NCBI GenBank assembly: GCA_001600175.1
Contig: BCJC01000006.1
Location: 511,968 to 575,967, forward strand
DNA from: Erythrobasidium yunnanense
Lineage: Eukaryota; Basidiomycota; Cystobasidiomycetes; Erythrobasidiales; Erythrobasidiaceae
Direction of reading: 5' to 3'
DNA: 64,000 nucleotides
Shown here in pieces: positions 56,221 to 64,000 of this stretch. Below the pieces are notes generated by a model. That model was not told the origin of the DNA. It made no database searches and was given only the letters and a program-made list of their open reading frames with translations. The position numbers and the translations under genes are program-made. Each line of letters begins with the position of its first letter. Within the stretch, counting starts at the first letter, position 1.

Positions 56221-57108
56221 TTAGGCAGAGATGCGCTGTACACAATGAAGGTCGCTCGTAAGGGATTGTGCGAGACAAATAGCACCCAAGCTTGAACTTA
56301 CGCATTGAGCCGTTCCAGGAACATAGTTATCTTCATCTTTGCCGGTACCGACAGATGGGCATGGCTCGGCGCAGCGGTCACCGAACAACTGTACGCGACC
56401 TTGGAAGCATTTACCATCTCTGAGAGGTAGGGTACGGCTTGGTATCTGGGACGAAACATCAGCTTCGTGCCTGCCAACAGTAGCAATAACCGCCAAGACT
56501 CACGCATCGGGTCACATCAGCGCCATCGAACTCGAAGTATTTGGGGCAGGGAGTTGCACAAGCATCGCCGAAGACTAGTACTTTGCCTTCAGGGCAATTG
56601 CCGCCATTGGCCCGAGGGACTCGCTACATCAAATAGCGTCAGTATATGCTTGTACCCGGGCAGGGACGGAATATTGAGCCTACGCATTGAGCAGAGTTGG
56701 GAATGCGCTCCTGATTGGCAGGGCAGGGGAACGCGCAAAGGTCACCGAAGACTTCAACTCTGGGAGCTTGGCATTGGCCGTTAACCATTGGTACGGTACC
56801 GGTGACCCGCTGCAGATGGAAATACGGTCAGAGAAAGAAAGAATGAATGAGCAACACAAGCAGCTACGCACGCATCTGACAGTTCCGGGGATGAACTCGC
56901 GGCTGCCAGCTGGCGCACCGGGATCGCAAGGCTTCGCGCAGCGATCACCGAAGACTTCGACGGTGAAGCCGTCAGACCTGGCTGAGCAAAGTCCCGTCTT
57001 GGATTTAGTCAGGTTAATGTTCTCTTGCTGTTGAGTATTGCCTGCGGGAGCGGCTTGGACAGCAGAGAAGCCGAACGCCAGGGCACCGAGGAAGATTGAA
57101 GCACGCAT
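56221..57108 (-). CDS. Secreted four-module cysteine-repeat protein (effector-like)
   Basis: 213 residues with signal peptide MRASIFLGALAFGFSAVQA. Four tandem modules share the pattern C-x(3-8)-hydrophobic run-VFGDxCAxPCx(n)-C: TVEVFGDRCAKPC, RVEVFGDLCAFPC, VLVFGDACATPC and VQLFGDRCAEPC. Each module contributes four Cys, sixteen in all, and ends in Cys (VRC, AQC, TRC, AQC). Every module is encoded by its own exon, all four internal introns are phase 0 and follow the last Cys codon, and the fifth exon adds only RISA. I do not recognise the family. Secretion, small size and even Cys number suggest a disulfide-stabilised wall protein or effector. A TATA box (57203-57209) and CT-rich leader lie upstream. 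Exons: about 57108-56872, 56811-56686, 56624-56505, 56450-56307 and 56235-56221. Confidence 0.88.
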
Positions 57109-57202
57109 GGTAAAGAGTGTTGAGAGTAGGGAGTGTTGAGAGTGTTGCGGAGAAACTGGTATGGAAAGAGAGGAAAGAGAGAGGTGCCAGGATTTAATAG
57201 AG

Positions 57203-57209
57203 ATTTATA
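57203..57209 (-). promoter_or_regulatory. TATA box of the secreted cysteine-repeat gene
   Basis: TATAAAT on the minus strand about 95 nt before the ATG, followed by a CT-rich leader with repeated CTCTCAACACTC-like runs. Clear TATA boxes are rare in this window, so the gene may be strongly or conditionally expressed. Confidence 0.6.
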
Positions 57210-58435
57210 GCGAGGAGATATGCTCTTGCTTCAGTAAGCCAACAAAGAGATCTGCAAGCCAAGGAGGAACGGGAAAGGTTGAAGGGACCTGAGACAGCGC
57301 ACAACCATGCGGGACAAGTGTTCATCAGTGGAGGCACACGGTGCACGGTCACCATCGATGCAGACGAGAAATTAGCACCCGCGACCGGCAAGACTGGGGT
57401 AGTGAAGAGGCACTTCTTGATGGTGCCTTTCCTCAGGCATCCTTGCAGAATCTTTGCAGCCGCAGAATCGAAGATCCCTATCGGTGCAGGTCAGGGAATG
57501 ACAGCAAGGGCGACACGATTGTTGCCAAGCGATCTGTACCTGCGTGGACACTGGTACCTGAGCCGTTACTATTCGACAATTGTATATTTGAGGTGGAGAA
57601 GGGCTCGAGAGGAAACAGGCGGAAAGGAAGCAGACAATCAGGCTTGGCTGTGTGTACGCCGTGCCGTAGGCGTCACAAGGGCAGACTGCGCAGAGTGGAC
57701 CGGCAGATATAGATCCTTCAGCTGGGAAACGCAGATTTGGCTCCATCAATTTTGAAGCGGTCTTACGGGCAGATTGCGATTAATGAGTGAAAGTCTTGCT
57801 CGAGTTCATATCAGCGTCATGAGTTGGAGCTCAAGACACCTTTGTAAGCCCAAGCAACCTCAATAAGGCGATCTACCAGCGCGATAAAAAAGCTCCCGCG
57901 ATCGGCAAATTATAGGGCGCGAACAAAGAGGAAGGCAAAGAGAGTGGAGCGACAAACATTTTACCGAATATAACACCGAGAGCAGAGCCGTTTTCGAATC
58001 GAACACGGTGCAGACCGCACCGCCGGCCGTGTCCAGCCAAGCTCCTGTTCAAGGTGGATTTACTGTGATATCTACGGCGATCTCATTGGCAGGGGGATCA
58101 TCGATACCAGAACTGTGGCTGACGTTGCCTCCCGGAGCCGGGTACCTGTCCAAGCCCAAGATGATGTCGAGCGAAGCATACAGAGCTCAACACGGTATTC
58201 GTGATGTGCGGCCAGAGCCAGTGGCTAGCGGCCGGCGCCAGGAAGCTGGCTGCAACAGCCGATAACTCTGGACAGCTCGGTGGACCTATTGGTGTGCTGG
58301 GAACAAAGGGGACCTCTTGGACGCGTCAACTTCCCCTCGGTCTCTTGCGGTCTCTTGCGTCGCACCCTTGGTGACTCTCGCAGACTGTGAATTCTTCGCA
58401 GTGAATGTCCATCATACTTCGTTGTCGGTACATTA
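57210..58435. other. Gene-poor stretch
   Basis: About 1.2 kb with no convincing gene. A plus-strand open frame at 57279-57755 (158 codons, Trp/Arg-rich) and another up to 58265 lack family features and good starts. Fragments of a diverged secreted gene cannot be excluded. Confidence 0.5.
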
Positions 58436-59453
58436 TGCTCAGTTATCGTCATCGTAGTACCCCTCCTGGTGCCAGTCGTAGTCGTCTTGCTCGTCTTCAG
58501 GGTATCCGTTGTCGTCGTACATTGTAGCATTCATGCGCCTAGACATACCATTAGCTCGACTTCGAGAAAGGAGCGATAAAATCCGACCTATTCGCTTCCA
58601 ACCTCTGATTGCTGTCGCGCACTCGCTCGTCCCGGCGTAGCTCGTCTCTATATTGTGCGGCTGCTCGCTGTGCAGCGTGCTTTTCGCTTTCTTTGGCTTG
58701 CAGTGCGAGCGATTCTGAGAGGGAAAGCTGTCCCATCTTGCCGTGCATGTACGATACTTCAGGCTGATCGGCTACGATTAGCGAGACGTACGATGCATGA
58801 ACAATTATACTTACAATCGCTTTCGTCCATCTTGGCTGCATGCCATTCAGAGGAGATGAAGGAGGGCTGCCTGCAGGCCCACGCATCGAGGACGCGAGAG
58901 CTTCCTGCTTCGCAACGGCAGCAGAAAAGCTATCGTCCATGTCTTCTTCTTTCTTGGCTGGGATCTCCATATCCTCTTCCTTCTTCACTTGCTGTATCGG
59001 TGAGATCGGCTCGCTTTCCTCCAGCTTGGCATCCCTCATCTGCCTGTTGATGCCTTGCATGTTGTAAAGGTAGTCTAGACGTCCTTGTAATGCATCATGT
59101 CTGCTCGCTATCTGCTTGCGACCTCCGGGTAAGGTATCGCAGAGAGCCCTGTAAAGATATTATCAGCGAGCCGGGCCGCCATCGTCCAGAGGGAGTGCTT
59201 ACGCATTGGAGAGTAAGGCCTGGCTATGTTGCAGCCTATTCTCGATTTCGCGAACATCGGTCAAAGTATGCACGTCCTCGAGCCGGTTTGGGCTGCCAGC
59301 GTTCATGAACAGGGAGGATGGGGTATGATTTCTAGTTGTAGGACTTCTCTTTGCGACTTTGATCTTGCGACGAGCGCTCGTAGGTTCCGCGACACCACTT
59401 TGATAGTCATAGTTGCTCGGCGGCGCACCGCGCACAGGAAGTTGGAGGGACAT
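58436..59453 (-). CDS. Hypothetical acidic nuclear-type protein (3' splicing unresolved)
   Basis: Unrecognised. Start MSLQLPVRGAPPSNYDYQSG at 59453, basic patch RRKIKVAKRSPTTRNHTP, then LTDVREIENRLQHSQALLSN. An intron (59203-59149) joins in frame to ALCDTLPGGRKQIASRHDAL and LQGRLDYLYN. Two EEDM-rich repeats (VKKEEDMEIPAKKEEDMDDS) follow, then a helix ALQAKESEKHAAQRAAAQYR. One frame stops at 58551. A different frame on the same strand continues into a strongly coding-like tail (MYDDNGYPEDEQDDYDWHQE) ending at about 58436, so a last intron probably joins them, but I could not place its donor. It is divergent from guanylate kinase over about 150-200 bp. Confidence 0.6.
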
Positions 59454-59651
59454 GGGACGTTCGCAGAGCAGATTTGCGAACGTACAAGCAAGTAGCAGAT
59501 AGATCAAAGGCTCTGGCTCTAAAGTGCGAGATTCTGGCTTGAAGATCGTGTTTCGGTGACTGTCAGTCGCTTGACCTCTGCGCGAATCCAGCATATTTGC
59601 ATGCGACTTGCGTTTGCTGCTAGCAAAACCCTACATTCACGTCTCTACACC

Positions 59652-60514
59652 ATGGCCTCGACGTCCACTAACAACGTATCCCCTTCGCTGCGTCCTATCG
59701 TGATCTCTGGCCCGTCTGGAACTGGCAAATCCACCTTGCTCAAGAAGCTCTTCGATGAGTTCCCAGACTCGTTTGGCTTCAGCGTCTCTCGTACGTCGTC
59801 CTGCGCTGGCTGCTTGCGAACGTAGCCGGTCTGAGCCTTCTATCCTGTCCGTTTCTAGACACAACGCGTTCTCCGCGACCAGGCGAGGAAAACGGTAAAG
59901 CCTACCACTTCGTGACGAGAGAACAGTTTCTGGATCTCGTAAAGCAGGTGCGGATGCATGCATAGCATCGCTCATTGCGAAATCAATTGAGCGGAGTTAC
60001 TTGCAGAACGCTTTCATCGAACACGCGGAGTTCAGCAAAAACATGTACGGCACAAGCATACAGGCTGTAAAGGATGTTGCGACACAAGGCAAAAGATGCA
60101 TTCTCGACATCGATAGCCAGGTACGGTCTCTTGCTTTTCAGAGCCCATTTTTAGGCTGATGAGACGTTGTTCGCACAGGGCGTCAAGCTCATCAAGGCCA
60201 ACCATCCATCTCTCAACCCTATCTTCATCTTCCTCTCTCCTCCATCACTTTCCTCTCTTCGTTCTCGCTTGACGGGCAGAGGTACCGAAAGTGTCGAATC
60301 CCTGGCTAGGCGCTTGGAAGCTAGTACTACCGAAATCGAATACGCAAGATCCACAGGAGCATACGATGCAGTGGTCGTGAACGACGAGCTGGAGGAGGCC
60401 TACAAGAAACTCAAAATGTGCATCGTTGAAGACAGGCTGCAGAAAGTCGGAGCGCAGGTGCCAGAAATGAAGGAGGATCCGGTAGAGGTTGCAGAGAAGG
60501 CTGCTTCAGCATGA
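59652..60514 (+). CDS. GUK1: Guanylate kinase
   Basis: Phosphorylates GMP to GDP (family knowledge). Start [15 protein letters not shown], then P-loop [18 protein letters not shown]. After introns: [20 protein letters not shown] (GMP-binding), [39 protein letters not shown], and [20 protein letters not shown] then [20 protein letters not shown]. Complete with about 200 residues. An in-frame ATG at 59601 would add 17 residues ([17 protein letters not shown]) resembling a mitochondrial presequence. Confidence 0.95.
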
Positions 60515-60986
60515 ACTGTCAGCACCTGAGTATATTCTGCTCCTCTGCATTCATGCAATTAGACAAGTCCAAACTCGGGAGACACCGACGCTGATAGTCT
60601 TCTTTCCAGCTCAGGCAAGAAGCTCTATGGTGAACTATACAGGCTGTTCTAGATCAGCAGTCCTCTCCCTCCTGCTTCCCGTGAACATCCAAACTTTCCT
60701 CAAAGACATGGAACTCATCGAGAGCAGTAGAGTTCGACAAGGCCACCGCACATCTTCTCCCCACTCTTTCTTATTGTCCTATGCACCATCCCACTACCCT
60801 TCGGGTCCAGCAAATACTTCGTTGCACGTGACTAACGGATCCTGACCAGTAGGGTAGCCTCACCCAATGCGAAGGCTGTAAAATCATGTTTGAGGAATCT
60901 TCTCTACTAAAACATCCTGATCCTTCTCAACTTACGCGGCATCTAGCTCCTTATCCCCTTCTTAAGTACCTCTTCACGCACCATTC
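60515..60986. other. Intergenic, upstream of ZNG1-like gene
   Basis: 472 bp. Contains one CACGTG E-box near 60826-60831. No gene seen. Confidence 0.55.
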
Positions 60987-62786
60987 ATGACCTCAGACAG
61001 CATGACGCCCTCTGATCTAGCTGCTCAGCCCAATGAACAGCGACTGCCTGTAACTCTCTTGAGTGGCTTTCTGGGTGCCGGCAAGACGACTCTGCTCGAA
61101 AGGATCCTTACCTCCCCATCACACGGTTTCAAGATCGGAGTCATAGTCAACGACGTAGGCGCTCTTAACATCGATGCAGCCCTTTTACGCAATCACGAAG
61201 TCACTAGACGGAACGAGGAAGTCGTCGAGCTGCAGAATGGGTGTATATGCTGCACCCTCCGAGGCGACTTGCTCGAAGAAGTCGCTAGACTTGCCAAAGA
61301 TGGGAAGGTAGACTACTTGGTGATAGAGAGCTCGGGTGTTAGCGAACCTATGCAGGTAGCAGAGGCTTTTTCAGACGAGTAAGCTCTTCTTCGAAATGTC
61401 TTCAAATGATATATACTGACCGAGGCTGTCTGTTCGTCCTGTAGATTCGCACATATGCATGTGGCAGCTGCAGAGGAGCTGGAAAGCAGCACAGGCGGCG
61501 ATACTGAAAAGACCCAAAAGCTGGTCGAACTGCTAGCGAACGGCGGTCTTTCGACTATAGCTCGCCTGGATACTTGCGTAACTCTGGTGGATGCTATCAA
61601 CTTTATGGCCGACTTCAATACCGCAGACTTTCTAGTCGATCGACATGCAAGAGAAAACGTCCCAGAAGAGGATGACCGCAACATCTCCGACTTACAGACG
61701 GATCAGATCGAGTTTGCAGACGTGATAATTATCAACAAGTGTGACCTCGTCTCGCAGAACGAAATCAACAAGATCAAAGCCGTCGTTTCGTCCCTCAACC
61801 CCTCTGCCTCCATCTTGACGAGTACGAAAGCAAGGATCGACATCGGGAAGATCATCGATACAAAGCTCTTCTCGTACGAGAAGGCAGCTACTGGTGCAGG
61901 GTGGCTGCGCAGTCTCAAGGAAGAAGTGCTGCCCGAAACGGAAGAGTATGGTATCGGGACTTTCGTCTACCGAGCTAGAAGGCCATTCCATCCCTCCAGA
62001 CTGTGGAACACCATCAAGAAGGTGCTTGTCGTCATTCAGACGGAATTCATCGACGATGGCGACAGTGAAGGTGACGGCGAAGAAGGGGCGACTCTGGATA
62101 CGGATGAGGACAGCAAGGACAACGGACAGCCAGCTGCTGAAAGCAGTGATGACAGCGATATCGACGAGGGCAGTGAAAGTCAGACTGGCGACGGTAGTAG
62201 CGACGCAAGCGACATCTCCATGGATCTGGACGAAAGGCAGCCGCAGCTTAACCCTGCAAAGCGACTTGCAAGCAAGCAGGCTGACGACACTTTCGGTCCT
62301 CTCCTGCGAAGTAAAGGCTTCTTCTGGCTAGCGACCCGCCCTACTTATGTGAGTTGTACAGCTTATACACGAGATCTCAAGCTGATGTCGAATTTCTAGT
62401 ATGGCGAATGGTCACAAGCGGGAGTGATGTTAACGCTCTCAGCTGGTGGGTTCTGGTACAATGAAGTGCCTGAAGAACAGTGGGACCAGGATGCAGAGGT
62501 GCGCAAGGCTATTCGTAAAGACTTTGAAGGGCCATGGGGAGACAGACGACAGGAGATCGTCTTCATCGGGCAGCAAATGCGCAGCGGCGGTGGTCAGGAG
62601 CGCATTACGAAGGCTATGGATGCGTGTCTGCTAACAGATAAGGAGATGAAGGCCTTCAAGAAAGCCATGTCTGCAGAAGAGCGTGAGGAGCGCGAAGCCA
62701 GATTGAACGAGATCTTCGAGGATGGCTTCGAAGACTGGCCTGATATGTCGCTCGATAGTCATGACCATGACGGACACACCCATTAG
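60987..62786 (+). CDS. CobW/COG0523 (ZNG1-like) metal-chaperone GTPase
   Basis: G3E-family GTPase thought to deliver zinc or another metal to target proteins. Walker A is [18 protein letters not shown], the metal-binding site is [16 protein letters not shown] (CxCC), switch region [17 protein letters not shown], and the base-specificity motif is INKCD. An intron (61381-61444) joins FSDE to [11 protein letters not shown] highly acidic insert (about 62050-62240) precedes the CobW C-terminal domain, [13 protein letters not shown] joined across an intron to [20 protein letters not shown]. The tail is SHDHDGHTH, a likely metal-binding stretch. The N-terminal CPELVP-like METAP1-docking motif described for ZNG1 is absent, so the client may differ. 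Confidence 0.93.
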
Positions 62787-62974
62787 AATACTTAGTCGAA
62801 GCAGCTGTTACGTAAGGTCGTCTAAACCGGGAAACCTTCAGCAACTCTGTCAAGCTGTTGCGACAAGGTACAATTCGTGTTATTCTATGCTTTCACACCA
62901 AGCTTCTGCCTCTGCGTGGGAACAGACGCGACCAGTTAAGACTACATGTACAAGCTACTTTCTACCATGTGATT

Positions 62975-64000
62975 TCAGTATTGCCGATAAGGATATCCCG
63001 TCTGCTGTCCATACATCATCGGAGGAGGTTGCTGTTGCATATATCCGCCGAACGGCGCGAATCCAGTTGGCTGAGCCTGGATAGGCTGCATTCCTCCCAT
63101 CTGGCCTCCAGCTGCGAAGCCAGTAGGCTGAGGTCTGAGTGAATCGTACTTCTGCTCTTGCTGAGGCTGCTGATCTGCTGGTTTCGCGAATTGCCCTGCT
63201 TTCATTGCAGCAAAGATGTTGGAAGGCTGGTATTCCGTCGAGGACGTAGATGATGCCGGGCCTTGCATTTGCTGAGGCGCTTGCTGCTGCGGCTGGTTGA
63301 ACATGCTAGGTGAGCCTGTTGGCTGTATTGACATTTGTGCCATTTGGTCTGCTCGAGCAAGAGTTAGTACTGAATACCGCTTTTAGCAGAACACACATAC
63401 TTGTGGGGTAGCCAGTCTGTTGAGGCATCATACCACCGCCAAATTGCTGCTGAGGTGCAAGCATAGAAGGCGCTGCCTGGAACCCTGTCTGCTGAGGCTG
63501 GAAACCAGTCTGCTGAGGTTGAAAGCCTGTAGGTTGTGGCTGGAAGCCAATTTGCTGTGGTTGGAACCCAGTAGGCTGAGGCTGGAACATCGAAGCTTGA
63601 GGCTGAGGTTGATACATGGCTGCTTGCGGCTGGAAGCCCGTTGGCTGAGGCACAAACCCAGTTTGTTGAGGCATCATGCCTTGCATGGGACTTGCTTGGT
63701 TGCGAGTAGGGATGTATCCCGTAAGTCCCGTCTGTGTTGGCACGAGTGGATTGAGCAATTGCTGATTGATAGGAATTGGGATAGGCGGTGCTCGAGGTAC
63801 AGATGGTTGGGCGTAATAGCCAGTCTGTTGAGGAGCCAGCTGATTGTCTTGTGCATATTGCTGCTGCTGCTGCTGCTGTTGAGGCAGTTGCGGAGCAGGC
63901 GCAGGAGACGCTGCGGCTTGTCTTGCTGGAGCAGCAGTGACGGGTGGACGACTATTCTTGCCAAGACCCATCGACTCTAGGTAGGCGTCTGTGAGGGCCT
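62975..64000 (-). CDS. C-terminus of a Sla1-like endocytic adaptor (5' end off window)
   Basis: Open from the right edge ([19 protein letters not shown]) to the stop at 62975, with one intron (about 63402-63353, donor GTATGT). The chain is Gln/Pro-rich with many [11 protein letters not shown] and PQQTGY repeats, a poly-Gln run, and near the end [20 protein letters not shown] then [24 protein letters not shown] repeats and the NIF...[12 protein letters not shown] block are typical of the actin-patch adaptor Sla1, where the repeats are kinase targets and binding sites (family knowledge). SH3 domains would lie beyond the window, so Pan1 or a relative remains possible. Confidence 0.75.

Noticed and set aside
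57600-57715. Possible zinc-cluster (CxxC, RRRHK) factor
   Set aside because: Only one CTPCRRRHK-like run; the six-Cys pattern of Zn2Cys6 domains is absent.
57279-57755. 158-codon plus-strand frame as a gene
   Set aside because: Trp/Arg-rich random-looking composition and no recognisable domain; left as a gene-poor stretch.
58008-58265. 85-codon plus-strand frame
   Set aside because: No ATG start in place and no family features; the minus-strand acidic tail just beyond is more coding-like.
63420-63980. 186-codon plus-strand Leu/Arg-rich frame
   Set aside because: Antisense shadow of the Gln/Pro repeat region of the Sla1-like gene.
1-64000. CRISPR arrays, insertion sequences, retroelements
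   Set aside because: No spaced direct-repeat array, no transposase or reverse-transcriptase motifs, no LTR-like ends; gene structure is eukaryotic throughout.

Overview
The window is nuclear DNA from a filamentous or yeast-like fungus, most likely a basidiomycete with a compact genome. I infer this from gene content (VPS10, RPB7, FKBP12, RPN13, RAD50, a Ulp2-type SUMO protease, RAD4, TAD1, FTase beta, Clr2-like, FEN1, ZNG1/COG0523 GTPase, Sla1-like), from very dense small introns (mostly 45-70 nt, with CTGAC/CTAAC/CTTAC-like branch sites) and from short intergenic gaps. A compact Pucciniomycotina would fit, but the species cannot be proven from the sequence. I see no viral or transposon fossils. 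One assembly gap (835 N) follows a 15-bp tandem repeat.

Layout. 1-10 kb, all on the minus strand: VPS10 (running off the left edge), RPB7, a small unresolved gene, two tandem arylamine N-acetyltransferase paralogues, and FKBP12. 10-17 kb, plus strand: an AT-hook/PHD/winged-helix chromatin protein, a possible CENP-Q-like kinetochore protein and a Yap-type bZIP factor. 17-20 kb: a peroxisomal Pex23/Pex30-type membrane protein divergent from RPN13. 20-32.7 kb, minus strand: RAD50, Ulp2-like protease, mitochondrial K+/H+-exchange-related protein. 33-36.6 kb: RAD4/XPC. 36.7-39.8 kb, minus strand: TAD1 and farnesyltransferase beta. 40.7-45 kb, plus strand: a J-domain membrane protein and a Clr2-like silencing factor. 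Then a tRNA-Lys(CUU) gene, the gap, a gene tail, a DHA1-type MFS transporter, thioredoxin, FEN1, a small coiled-coil gene missed by simple ORF calling, a Dal5-type MFS permease, a secreted four-module cysteine-repeat protein, an unrecognised acidic protein, guanylate kinase, a ZNG1-like GTPase and the C-terminus of a Sla1-like endocytic adaptor.

The most striking item is the tRNA-Lys(CUU) gene at 45196-45395 (minus). Besides a normal 12-nt intron after position 37, it is split by two GT...AG insertions of 55 and 60 nt, one inside the acceptor stem (5/6) and one between the D arm and anticodon arm (25/26). Both look like this genome's mRNA introns. Removing all three gives a near-canonical tRNA-Lys. 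Other points of note: a secreted protein in which each phase-0 exon is one four-cysteine module; a tandem NAT pair that differs by one intron next to the catalytic cysteine; a 108-residue FKBP12 cut by eight introns; GC-AG introns in three genes; and start codons fused directly to splice donors.

Genome maintenance and chromatin genes are frequent (RAD50, Ulp2, RAD4, FEN1, Clr2-like, PHD protein), but they belong to different pathways and I see no sign that they form one system. Splice sites throughout were read by eye from reading-frame continuity and family motifs, and have not been tested against transcripts.
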